In this document: piece after piece, positions 52,790 through 61,031 of the stretch
Layout: each line of letters begins with the position of its first letter
Numbering within the stretch: position 1 is the stretch's first letter
DNA from: Streptomyces cupreus
GTDB lineage: Bacteria > Actinomycetota > Actinomycetes > Streptomycetales > Streptomycetaceae
Assembly (NCBI RefSeq): GCF_014257025.1
Contig: NZ_JACMSF010000012.1
Coordinates: forward strand, 62,001-126,000
Direction: 5' to 3'
Length of the DNA stretch: 64,000 nt
Program-made: the position numbers and the translations under genes
The notes under the pieces: model-generated
The model's database searches: none
What the model was told of the DNA's origin: nothing
The model's input: only the letters and a program-made list of their open reading frames with translations

Positions 52790-54009
52790 TGCCGGCCGGC
52801 CACAGCGGGTTCGTTGTGGCCGGTCGCGCCCCGCGGCGGAGCCGCAGATCGAGGCAGCCCCGCGCCCCTGCCGGGGTTCCCGCCCAGGGCGCTGTCCAGA
52901 TCCGCCCACAGATCTTCCACGTCCTCCAGGCCCACCGACATCCTCAGCAACCGGTCGCTCACCCCGGCGTCCCTGCGGTCGTCCGCGTTCACGATGCGGT
53001 GGCTGATGGAGGCCGGGTGCTGGATGAGGGTGTCCACGCTGCCGAGGCTGACCGCCGGGGTGATCAGGCGGACCGCGGCGATGACCTCGTGGGGGTCTCC
53101 GGCCACCTCGAAGGCGACCATCGCTCCGCCGATGCCCGGGTAGTGGACCCGGGTCACACGCGGGTCGGCGGCCAGGCGGTGGGCCAGTTCGGCGGCGGTC
53201 GCGGAGGCCGCGCGGACCCGCACCGGGAGCGTGGACAGACCGCGCAGCAGGAGGTAGCCGGCGAGCGGGTGCAGGACTCCGCCGGTGGCGAACCGTATCT
53301 GCCGTAGGCGTCCGGCCAACTCCTCGTCGCAGGCCACCACGCCCGCCATCACGTCGCCGTGGCCGCCGAGGTACTTGGTCGCGCTGTGCAGCACCAGACG
53401 CGCCCCCTGCTCGGCGGGGCGCTGGAGCACCGGGGTGGCGAAGGTGTTGTCCGCGAGCAGCGGGACCGAGCCACAGGCGTGGGCGACGGCGCGCAGGTCG
53501 ACCTCGGCGAGGGTCGGGTTGGCCGGGGACTCCACCATCACCAGACCGGTGTCGGGGCGCAGCGCGTCCGCGAGGCCGGCCGGATCGGTCCAGGTCACCT
53601 CCGAGCCGAGCAGCCCGGCGGTCAGCAGGTGGTCGCTGCAGCCGTACAGGGGGCGGACGGCGACGACATGGCGCAGGCCCATCGAGGCCCGTACCAGCAG
53701 CACCGCGCTCAGCGCGGCCATGCCACTGGCGAACGCCACCGCCGACTCGGTGCCCTCAAGGCGGGCCAGCGCGGTCTCGAAGCGGGCGACGGTGGGATTG
53801 CCGAGGCGTCCGTAGACGGGCGGTCCGTCCGGGTCGGCGCCGGTCTCGGCGAAGGCGTCGATCCGGGCGGCTTCGGCGCGGCTGTCGTAGGAGGGGTAAG
53901 TCGTGGACAGGTCGATCGGCGGGGCGTGCAGGCCCAGTCCCGCGAGGTCGTCGCGGCCGGCGTGCACGGCCTCGGTGGCCAGAGCTCTTGAGCGCACAGG
54001 GGTCTCCAT
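52786..54009 (-). CDS. Trans-sulfuration PLP enzyme (cystathionine/methionine gamma-lyase type)
   Basis: 407 residues from ATG 54009; a longer frame to 54552 would run through the divergent regulator. Class: Cys/Met metabolism PLP enzymes. Seen: STTYPSYDSR, YGRLGNPTVARFE, ASGMAA, the Tyr motif PLYGCSDHL, DNTFATPVLQRP, and the Lys in HSATKYLGGHGD. Cysteine- or methionine-handling lyase/synthase; the exact reaction cannot be read. The C-terminal 30 residues are encoded by a GC-rich repeat and hairpin region. Divergent from an Lrp regulator. Confidence 0.88.
   Translation of the reverse strand: METPVRSRALATEAVHAGRDDLAGLGLHAPPIDLSTTYPSYDSRAEAARIDAFAETGADPDGPPVYGRLGNPTVARFETALARLEGTESAVAFASGMAALSAVLLVRASMGLRHVVAVRPLYGCSDHLLTAGLLGSEVTWTDPAGLADALRPDTGLVMVESPANPTLAEVDLRAVAHACGSVPLLADNTFATPVLQRPAEQGARLVLHSATKYLGGHGDVMAGVVACDEELAGRLRQIRFATGGVLHPLAGYLLLRGLSTLPVRVRAASATAAELAHRLAADPRVTRVHYPGIGGAMVAFEVAGDPHEVIAAVRLITPAVSLGSVDTLIQHPASISHRIVNADDRRDAGVSDRLLRMSVGLEDVEDLWADLDSALGGNPGRGAGLPRSAAPPRGATGHNEPAVAGRH
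52794..52825. terminator. Hairpin between convergent genes
   Basis: CCGGCCACA (52796-52804) pairs perfectly with TGTGGCCGG (52815-52823), extended by two more pairs. It lies between the convergent GNAT and trans-sulfuration stops and overlaps the latter's C-terminal codons. A GC-rich repeat-like block (GCCGCAGATCGAGGCAGC...) follows. Confidence 0.6.
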
Positions 54010-54057
54010 GGGCGGAAGAGTGAACGTCGACCGGGTCACAGGAGGCGAACGCCGTGC

Positions 54058-54078
54058 TACGTTCGGCCAGTGGCCGAA
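54058..54078. promoter_or_regulatory. Lrp palindrome over a leaderless start
   Basis: TACGTT (54058-54063) fits a -10 box, and TTCGGCCA-G-TGGCCGAA (54062-54078) is a perfect 8-bp-arm palindrome centred on the G of the GTG start (54070). The start lies about 7 bp after the -10, so the mRNA is probably leaderless. The palindrome is a strong autoregulatory Lrp operator candidate and lies 53 bp from the divergent gene. Confidence 0.6.
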
Positions 54079-54561
54079 TCTGTCGTACTGGATCCGGTGG
54101 ATCTTCACCTGTTGCGGCTGTTGCAGAACGACGCCCGGACGACGTACCGGGACCTCGCCGCGCAGGTCGGGGTCGCACCGTCGACCTGCCTTGACCGGGT
54201 GACCCGGCTGCGGCGGGCCGGGGTGATTCTCGGCCATCAATTGCGGCTGGACCCGGCGAAGCTCGGGCGCGGCCTGGAGGCCCTGCTGTCCGTGCAGGTC
54301 AGACCGCACCGGCGGGAGTTGGTGGGGCCGTTCGTGGACCGGATCCGGGCCCTGCCGGAGTCGCGGACCGTCTTCCATCTCACCGGTCCCGACGACTACC
54401 TGGTCCATGTCGCGGTGGCGGACATGGCCGATCTCCAGCGGCTGGTTCTGGACGAGTTCACCTCGCGTCGGGAAGTGGCGCGTGTGGAGACCCGGTTGAT
54501 CTTCCAGCAGTGGGACTGCGGCCCCCTGCTGCCGCCTTCGCCCTCGGCTCAATCCGGGTGA
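54070..54561 (+). CDS. Lrp/AsnC-family regulator
   Basis: 163 residues, GTG start. N-terminal helix-turn-helix (about 10-60, TTYRDLAAQVGVAPSTCLDRVTRL) and C-terminal RAM effector domain (about 70-150). Divergent from the trans-sulfuration enzyme; likely an amino-acid-responsive regulator of it and of itself, as suggested by the palindrome on its start codon. Confidence 0.9.
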   Translation: MAESVVLDPVDLHLLRLLQNDARTTYRDLAAQVGVAPSTCLDRVTRLRRAGVILGHQLRLDPAKLGRGLEALLSVQVRPHRRELVGPFVDRIRALPESRTVFHLTGPDDYLVHVAVADMADLQRLVLDEFTSRREVARVETRLIFQQWDCGPLLPPSPSAQSG

Positions 54562-54593
54562 CGCGCGGCGGGCGTCGTACGAGGATGGTCCGC

Positions 54594-56282
54594 ATGTCAG
54601 AGACCAAGAGCCCGCTGCCCCGCGAGGTCGCCGACGCCTATGTCGACGACGTCATCGCCCTCGATCCCGTGACCGGTACGTATCTCGGCGTGAAGGAGAG
54701 TTCGAGCCGACTGCCCGACCTCTCGCCCGCCGGCCAGGAAGCGCTGGCGGAGCTGGCGCGGGTGACGCTGGCGCGGCTCGACGAGGCCGAGCGACAGCCC
54801 GGCGCGGACAGTGACATCGAGCGCCGATGCGCACGCCTGCTGCGTGAGCGGCTGACCGCCGAACTCGCCGTGCACGAGGCCGACGAGGGCCTGCGCGCGG
54901 TCGGCAACCTGGGCACGCCCGCGCACTCCGTGCGGGAGATCTTCGCCATCACCCCGGCCGAGACCGAGGAGGACTGGGCGGCCCTGGCCGAGCGGCTGCG
55001 CGCGGTCCCGGCCGCGCTGGCCGGCTATCGCGAGTCCCTCACGCTGGGCCTGGAGCGCAAGCTGTACGCGGCACCGCGTCCGACGGCCACCTTCCTTGAG
55101 CAGCTCACCGAGTGGGCGGACACCGGTGAGGGCCGGGGCTGGTTCGAGGACTTCGCCGCGGCGGGTCCCGAGGCGCTGCGCGGCGAGCTGGACAAGGCGG
55201 CGCGCGGGGCGACCGCGGCCGTGGTGGAGCTGCGGGACTGGATGCGGGACGTGTACGCGCCGGCCGTCGACGGCGCCCCGAACACCGTGGGCCGGGAGCG
55301 CTACGCCCGGCTCGCCCGCTACTTCAACGGCACCGATCTCGACCTGGACGAGGCGTACGCGTACGGCTGGTCCGAGTTTCACCGCCTGCTCGGCGAGATG
55401 AAGCGGGAGGCGGAGAGGATCCTGCCCGGCGCCGAGACGCCCTGGGTGGCGCTCGCGTACCTCGACGAGCACGGCCGGCACATCGAGGGCGTCGACGAGG
55501 TGCGGGCCTGGCTCCAGGGGCTGATGGACCGGGCGATCGAGGAGCTGGACGGCACGCACTTCGAACTCGCCGAGCGAGTGCGGAGGGTGGAGTCCTGCAT
55601 CGCCCCGCCCGGCGGCGCGGCGGCCCCGTACTACACCGGGCCGAGCGAGGACTTCACCCGTCCGGGCCGCACCTGGCTGCCGACGATGGGGCTGACCCGC
55701 TTCCCGGTGTACGACCTGGTGTCGACCTGGTACCACGAGGGAGTTCCGGGTCATCACCTCCAGCTCGCGCAGTGGGTGCACGTCACGGAGAGCCTCTCCC
55801 GTTACCAGGCCACCATCGGCCAGGTCAGCGCCAACTGCGAGGGCTGGGCGCTGTACGCGGAGCGTCTGATGGACGAGCTCGGCTTCCTCACGGACCCGGA
55901 GGAGCGGCTCGGCTATCTCGACGCGCAGATGATGCGCGCGGCTCGCGTCATCGTCGACATCGGCATGCATCTGGAGCTGGAGATCCCGGCGGACTCGCCG
56001 TTCCACCCGGGTGAGCGCTGGACGCCGGAGCTGGCCGAGGAGTTCTTCGGGGCGCACAGCAGCCGCCCGGCGGAGTTCGTGGAGAGCGAGCTGACCCGTT
56101 ATCTGACGATTCCGGGCCAGGCGATCGGCTACAAGCTGGGCGAGCGGGCCTGGTTGCTGGGCCGCGAGAAGGCGCGCGAGCGCCACGGCGACGCCTTCGA
56201 CCTCAAGGCCTGGCACATGGCGGCCCTCTCGCAGGGCTCGCTGGGCCTGGACGACCTGGTCGACGAACTCGCCCAGCTCTGA
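54594..56282 (+). CDS. DUF885 metallopeptidase-like protein
   Basis: 562 residues; ATG 54594 with GAGGA upstream (ATG 54585 is an alternative). DUF885 proteins resemble M3/M32-type zinc peptidases; the signature HEGVPGHH begins at His381, with a downstream Glu-rich segment EGWALYAERLMDELG that fits a third metal ligand. No signal peptide, so probably cytoplasmic. The peptide substrate is unknown. The GNRA-loop hairpin follows. Confidence 0.88.
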   Translation: MSETKSPLPREVADAYVDDVIALDPVTGTYLGVKESSSRLPDLSPAGQEALAELARVTLARLDEAERQPGADSDIERRCARLLRERLTAELAVHEADEGLRAVGNLGTPAHSVREIFAITPAETEEDWAALAERLRAVPAALAGYRESLTLGLERKLYAAPRPTATFLEQLTEWADTGEGRGWFEDFAAAGPEALRGELDKAARGATAAVVELRDWMRDVYAPAVDGAPNTVGRERYARLARYFNGTDLDLDEAYAYGWSEFHRLLGEMKREAERILPGAETPWVALAYLDEHGRHIEGVDEVRAWLQGLMDRAIEELDGTHFELAERVRRVESCIAPPGGAAAPYYTGPSEDFTRPGRTWLPTMGLTRFPVYDLVSTWYHEGVPGHHLQLAQWVHVTESLSRYQATIGQVSANCEGWALYAERLMDELGFLTDPEERLGYLDAQMMRAARVIVDIGMHLELEIPADSPFHPGERWTPELAEEFFGAHSSRPAEFVESELTRYLTIPGQAIGYKLGERAWLLGREKARERHGDAFDLKAWHMAALSQGSLGLDDLVDELAQL

Positions 56283-56290
56283 GCCGGTTC

Positions 56291-56308
56291 GGGCGGCGGA
56301 AGCCGCCC
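56291..56308. terminator. Hairpin between DUF885 and Imm21 genes
   Basis: GGGCGGC-ggaa-GCCGCCC, a perfect 7-bp stem with a GNRA-type loop, 8 bp after the DUF885 stop, between convergent genes. Confidence 0.55.
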
Positions 56309-56407
56309 TCCGATTCGATCACCTGACCGGTGCCCCGGCCCGCCTCGTCGGTCGCGAGCCGCGCGATGAGGCGGGCGGGGTCGTCCGGCACGCCCGGCGG
56401 CCGCGTA

Positions 56408-56911
56408 TTACTGTGCCAGCGGCCGGAGTTGGACCAGCCCGAGCCAGGTCTCCGGGCCGGGACGGGCCCAGGCCGCGCGGACCGCGTACGGTCCCGGGGT
56501 CAGCGCGACGCGCAGGGGGTCGGCCTGTCCGGTCTCGGTGCCGGGCCAGGCGGAGTCGAAGAGCAGCACGGGGCCCGGCACCTTCCAGCGCATCTCCTCG
56601 CCCCACTCAGCGGTGGCGAGGGCGGTCGGCACTCCGGAGAGGAGTTCGGCCTCGGTGTCGGCGGCGCACCAGCGCACGAAGGTGCCGTGGTCCGGCAGAT
56701 AGGCGGTGGAGGCGGGTTCGTCACCGAGGACGAGGGCGGCGCTGTCCCCTACCGGGAGCAGGCCGACGGGTCCGTCGAGTTCGCAGGCCCGGTCGTAGTC
56801 GGAGGCGGTCTCGTCGCCGTCGGCGCCCGCCCAGAACGGCAGCACCGTCTCCGGTACCGCTATGAGCGGCCCGCCGCCCGACTCCACCCACTGCACCGTG
56901 TGTCGCACCAT
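56408..56911 (-). CDS. Immunity 21 (Imm21) family protein
   Basis: 167 residues beginning MVRHTVQWVESGGGPLIAVP, a hallmark of the Imm21 family (known from polymorphic toxin loci). Acidic, soluble. No toxin gene is nearby: neighbours are DUF885 and rhodanese genes. Either an orphan immunity protein or one retained for another role. Confidence 0.8.
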   Translation of the reverse strand: MVRHTVQWVESGGGPLIAVPETVLPFWAGADGDETASDYDRACELDGPVGLLPVGDSAALVLGDEPASTAYLPDHGTFVRWCAADTEAELLSGVPTALATAEWGEEMRWKVPGPVLLFDSAWPGTETGQADPLRVALTPGPYAVRAAWARPGPETWLGLVQLRPLAQ

Positions 56912-56991
56912 GGCGCAGAAACCTACACGCACCCCGAGCGCACAAGTTCGGTGTCCCCGACACCTTTTTGTACGAGGCCTGCGTGCTGCCG

Positions 56992-57474
56992 TCAGCAGCC
57001 GCAGTCCTCGCTGTCGACCGGCGCGGTCAGCGGGTCGGCGACGCGGCGGGCGGGGCCCTCCCAGGTCTCGTACCCGAAGCCCTCGCGCGCCCAGTACTCG
57101 AAGCCGCCGAGCATCTCCTTGACCTGGAAGCCGAGTTCGGCGAGGGCGAGGGCGGCCCGGGTGGCGCCGTTGCAGCCGGGGCCCCAGCAGTAGGTGACGA
57201 CGGGCACGGACCTGTCGAGGAGCTGCTCGGCCTGCTCGGGGATGAGCGCGGTCGGCAGGTGGATCGCGCCGGGGATGTGGCCCTGGTCCCAGGACTCGGT
57301 GGACCGGGAGTCCAGGACGACGAACCCCGGGTCCCCGTCGGCGGCGAGCGCGGCGGCGACGTCGGACACATCGGCGTGGAAGACCAGGCTTGCGCGGAAG
57401 TAGGCGGCGGCCGCGGCCGGGTCCGCCGGGGCCACGCGCAGGACGGGGTTGACGGCGGTGGTGACACTGCTCAT
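56992..57474 (-). CDS. Rhodanese-domain protein
   Basis: 160 residues. Single rhodanese domain: LDSRSTESWDQGHIPGAIHLP, then active loop with Cys95 in VVTYCWGPGCNGAT. Ends in a Cys pair (EDCGC). Sulfur transfer or persulfide handling. Divergent from an Lrp regulator, so probably amino-acid or sulfur controlled. Confidence 0.88.
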   Translation of the reverse strand: MSSVTTAVNPVLRVAPADPAAAAAYFRASLVFHADVSDVAAALAADGDPGFVVLDSRSTESWDQGHIPGAIHLPTALIPEQAEQLLDRSVPVVTYCWGPGCNGATRAALALAELGFQVKEMLGGFEYWAREGFGYETWEGPARRVADPLTAPVDSEDCGC

Positions 57475-57496
57475 GGTCGGGCCCTTCTGTGGCGGC

Positions 57497-57577
57497 TTCC
57501 GATGACCGGAAATCTACGCCCCGAAGATCAACTTCCTGAAGGGGCAATCCCCGGCGCTCCTCTTGATCGGCCGGGGA
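57497..57577. promoter_or_regulatory. Two inverted repeats in the rhodanese/Lrp gap
   Basis: TTCCG-atgac-CGGAA (57497-57511) and TCCCCGGC-N14-GCCGGGGA (57548-57577), both perfect. Candidate operators of the Lrp protein encoded at 57598; the second could also fold as a hairpin in its mRNA. Confidence 0.5.
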
Positions 57578-57597
57578 ATCCCCTGTTAGCTCGTGGC

Positions 57598-58044
57598 ATG
57601 ACCACGTATTCACCGGACGCCACCGACTGGCGCATCCTCGATGTCCTCCAGCGCGAGGGCCGGGCCAGCTTCGCCGAGCTGGCGCGGGCCGTGTCGATGT
57701 CCGCGAGCGCGGTCACCGAGCGGGTGCGCAGGCTGGAGGAGGCCGGTGTCATCCAGGGGTACTCCGCCGTCGTGGCCCCGGAGCGGCTGGGCATGCCGAT
57801 CCTTGCGTTCGTACGGCTGCGCTACCCGAACGGCAACTACAAGCCGTTCCACGACCTGGTCGCCGTGACGCCGGAGATCCTGGAGGCGCACCATGTCACC
57901 GGCGATGACTGCTTCGTGATCAAGGTCACGGCGCGCTCCATGCGGCACCTGGAGGAGGTCTCGGGGAAGATCGGCGCGCTGGGGTCGGTCACGACGAGTG
58001 TCGTCTACTCCTCGCCGCTTCCCCGCCGCCCGCTCAGTCAGTGA
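57598..58044 (+). CDS. Lrp/AsnC-family regulator (2)
   Basis: 148 residues. HTH (about 8-58, ASFAELARAVSMSASAVTER) and RAM domain (about 65-140). Divergent from the rhodanese gene. Ends 7 bp inside the convergent sbcC gene's 3' end. Confidence 0.9.
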   Translation: MTTYSPDATDWRILDVLQREGRASFAELARAVSMSASAVTERVRRLEEAGVIQGYSAVVAPERLGMPILAFVRLRYPNGNYKPFHDLVAVTPEILEAHHVTGDDCFVIKVTARSMRHLEEVSGKIGALGSVTTSVVYSSPLPRRPLSQ

Positions 58045-61031
58045 CCCCGCTGCCGCAGCGTCGACCCCGACCGTCCCTTCACGACCTCCAGCTGGGCGTG
58101 GATGCGCCGCCGCAGATCGGCGACGTGGCTGACGATGCCGACGCTGCGATCGCGATCCCGCAGGGAGTCGAGGACGTCGAGGACCTCGTCGAGGGTCTGG
58201 TCGTCGAGGCTGCCGAAGCCCTCGTCGATGAAGAGGGTGTCCAGACGGACCCCGCCGGCCTCGTCGGTGACGACGTCCGCGAGGCCGAGGGCGAGGGCCA
58301 GCGAGGCGAAGAACGTCTCACCACCGGAGAGCGTCGCCGTGTCCCGCTCCCGCCCGGTCCAGGCGTCGACGACATGCAGTCCGAGTCCACTGCGGCCGCG
58401 TCCGGCTCGGTCGTCGGAGTGGACGAGGGTGTAGCGGCCGGACGACATGCGGCGCAGCCGTACGGTCGCGGCGGCGGCCACCTGCTCCAGACGGGCGGCG
58501 AGGACATAGGACTCCAGGCGCATCTTGCGCTCGTTGTCCGCCGAAGTGCCCGCGGTGAGCGCGGCCATGCGCGCCACCCGGTCGTACTGGGCGCGCAGCG
58601 GCGCGAGCCGCCGTACGCCGTGCGTCGACCGGGCGGAGAGCCGGTCGAGTTCGGTGCAGCGCCGGTCGGCGGCGTCCCGCGCGGAGGCGGCCTCCCGCAG
58701 CCGCCGGCCCGCCTCGGCGGCGGCTTCTTCCGCCGCGGCCAGGTCGGCGGGCGGTCGCTGGGCGGCGGCCGTGGTGTCGGCCTCGGCGAGCACGGTTCGT
58801 ACGGCGGACTCCTCGGCCTGCCAGGCGTCCAGGCGCCGTTGGAGTTCGCGGTGAGCGGTGTCGTCGAGGAGGGCGTCGGCGGCGGCCTGCGGTGTTTCGA
58901 AGCCCGCGCGGAACGCGGCGTCGGCCAGGCGCGCGTCGGCGTCCTTGAGCCGCTGCGCGCTGTCCTCGGCGGCGCGGGCGCTGTCGGCGGCGTCGGTGAG
59001 CAGCGCGACCTGGCGTTCCAGCTGGGTGGCGCGGGCGGCCACACTGTCCAGGCTGCCGCGCGCCTCGGTCAACTCCGCTTCCAGGGCGGCCCGTTCACGG
59101 TCGAGGCGTTCGCGATGGCCGCCCCGTTCGGCGGTCCTGACCTGCGCCTGCTGCCGTGCCGTCACCCGCCGCTCGTGCTCCTGTTCGGCGCGGCGCAGCT
59201 CCTCCTGCGAAGGATGCAGCGCGGAGGCGTCGCGGCGGGCCTCGGTGAAGAGCCGCTCCAACTCCGCGACCTCGTCGGCGAGTTTCGCGGTGGGCGTGTC
59301 ACCGGCCTCGGCGGTGGCGGCGGCCAGCGCCTCGCGGACGACGCCGAGGTGCCGCTCCCGCTCGGCCTGGCGCTCCTCCGCGGCCTGGTAGGCGGCGAGC
59401 GCCTGCTCCTCGGCCGCGCGGTCGATGTGTCCGGCGTCCTTGCGGGCGGGCGCGGGGTGTTCGGTGGCGCCGCAGACGGCGCAGGGCTCGCCGTCGGACA
59501 ACTGGGCCGCGAGTTCGGCCGCGATGCCGTTCAGACGGCGCTCCTTCACCTCCAGCCAGTGCTCCTTGGCGGTCAGCGTCTCTTCCTGGGCGCGACGGGC
59601 CCGGTCGGCGGCGGTGTCGGTGTCCCCCGCCAACTGGTCCCGCATCCGGGCCGCCTTGAGCCGATTGGCCGCGGGCTCCCGCTGTACGGCGAGCTGTTCG
59701 GCGCGGGTGGCGGCCTCCTGGGCGCTGTCGATCCGCGCCTGAAGTCCCGCGCGCGTCCCGTCCCACCCGGCGAGCCAGGCGTCGGCTTCCTGGAGGACGT
59801 CCTCGTCGGCCCGCTCCTGGCGGTCCAACCCGGTGCGCTCTTCGGCGAGTTCGGCCAGCCGCCGCTCGGCTCGGCGGGCCGACTCCAGGCCGCCCAGCTC
59901 CTCGGCGGCCCGGCGCGCCGCGGTCGCGAGCCCGGCGGCACCGGCGTCGGCGAAGGTGTCCGGCAGCAGGCCACACGCACGTGCCCGAGCGGCAGACGCC
60001 CGCCGGTGTTCGGCGTCGGCGGCGTCCCGCAGCTCCAGAGCGGGGGCCACCGCCTCGGCCTTGCGGGCCCGCTCCATCCTTGCCTGCGTCTCGCGGTGAC
60101 CGTCGGCCCGCTCCGCAAGCAGCCGCGCCCGCTCCCGCGCCTCGGCGAACCTCTGCTGCAAACGGGCGGTTTCGCGTACGTCGGCCAGGGTGCGCTCGGC
60201 CGCAGCCTGGGCGGACTCGGCGGCGGCGAGGCGGCAGTGGGCGACGGTCAGCTCTTCGCGGGCGGTGCTGCGGGCCACGGCGGCGGCGCTCAGGACGGCC
60301 TCGGCGAGCCCCGGTTCGCCCGGTGTCAGCTCGGGCAGCTCCATGGTGCCGCCCGCCGCCTGCTGCATACGGTGCGCGTCGGCCAGCAGCGCCGCGTCGC
60401 CCTCGCGCACCTCCGCCTCGGCCGCCCGCCGACGCTCGGCGAGCCGCTTCTCCACCTCGGCGAAGCGGTGGGTGTCGAAGAGCCGGCCGAGCAGCCGGCC
60501 GCGCGCCTCGGCGTCGGCGCGCAGAAAGCGCGCGAAGTCCCCCTGGGGCAACAGGACGACCTGGCAGAACTGTTCACGGCTCATGCCGAGCAGCTGGGTG
60601 ACCTCCTCGCCGATCTCCTGGTGGGAGCGGCTGAGGTCCTTCCAGGCGCCGGTCGTGGCGTCGTACTCGCGCAGCCGGCTCTGCGCCTTGTCCAAGGTCG
60701 TGCCCGAGCCACGCTTCTTGGGGCGCTCCCAGGGCGGCTGCCGGGTGATCTCCAACCGGCGTCCGGCGACGGTGAGTTCGAGGCAGACCTCGGTGCGCGT
60801 GCCGGGCGCGGCGTGGTCGCTGCGCAGCGCGAGGCCCTGTCCGCTGCTCTGCCGGGCGCCGGGCACCGCGCCGTACAGCGCGTAACAGACGGCGTCCAGG
60901 ACGGAGGTCTTCCCGGCGCCGGTCGGTCCGTGCAGCAGGAACAGCCCGGCCGCGGACAGATCGTCGAAGTCGACGCTCCGGGACCCGCCGAAGGGCCCGA
61001 AGGCCGTGATGTCGAGCCGGTGCAGCCTCAC
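58038..61031 (-). CDS. sbcC: Nuclease SbcCD ATPase subunit
   Basis: 997 residues, typical for SbcC. Rad50-like: N-terminal Walker A GPTGAGKT (35-42), long coiled coils with a zinc hook CAVC near residue 517, C-terminal signature LSGGETFFASLALALG and Walker B LDTLFIDEGFGSLDDQ. With SbcD it resects DNA hairpins and double-strand breaks. It overlaps sbcD by 4 bp (ATGA). Confidence 0.95.
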   Translation of the reverse strand: MRLHRLDITAFGPFGGSRSVDFDDLSAAGLFLLHGPTGAGKTSVLDAVCYALYGAVPGARQSSGQGLALRSDHAAPGTRTEVCLELTVAGRRLEITRQPPWERPKKRGSGTTLDKAQSRLREYDATTGAWKDLSRSHQEIGEEVTQLLGMSREQFCQVVLLPQGDFARFLRADAEARGRLLGRLFDTHRFAEVEKRLAERRRAAEAEVREGDAALLADAHRMQQAAGGTMELPELTPGEPGLAEAVLSAAAVARSTAREELTVAHCRLAAAESAQAAAERTLADVRETARLQQRFAEARERARLLAERADGHRETQARMERARKAEAVAPALELRDAADAEHRRASAARARACGLLPDTFADAGAAGLATAARRAAEELGGLESARRAERRLAELAEERTGLDRQERADEDVLQEADAWLAGWDGTRAGLQARIDSAQEAATRAEQLAVQREPAANRLKAARMRDQLAGDTDTAADRARRAQEETLTAKEHWLEVKERRLNGIAAELAAQLSDGEPCAVCGATEHPAPARKDAGHIDRAAEEQALAAYQAAEERQAERERHLGVVREALAAATAEAGDTPTAKLADEVAELERLFTEARRDASALHPSQEELRRAEQEHERRVTARQQAQVRTAERGGHRERLDRERAALEAELTEARGSLDSVAARATQLERQVALLTDAADSARAAEDSAQRLKDADARLADAAFRAGFETPQAAADALLDDTAHRELQRRLDAWQAEESAVRTVLAEADTTAAAQRPPADLAAAEEAAAEAGRRLREAASARDAADRRCTELDRLSARSTHGVRRLAPLRAQYDRVARMAALTAGTSADNERKMRLESYVLAARLEQVAAAATVRLRRMSSGRYTLVHSDDRAGRGRSGLGLHVVDAWTGRERDTATLSGGETFFASLALALGLADVVTDEAGGVRLDTLFIDEGFGSLDDQTLDEVLDVLDSLRDRDRSVGIVSHVADLRRRIHAQLEVVKGRSGSTLRQRGH

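Noticed and set aside
52786..54552. A 588-codon version of the trans-sulfuration gene
   Set aside because: The extra N-terminus is the antisense of the Lrp gene; ATG 54009 begins the conserved protein.
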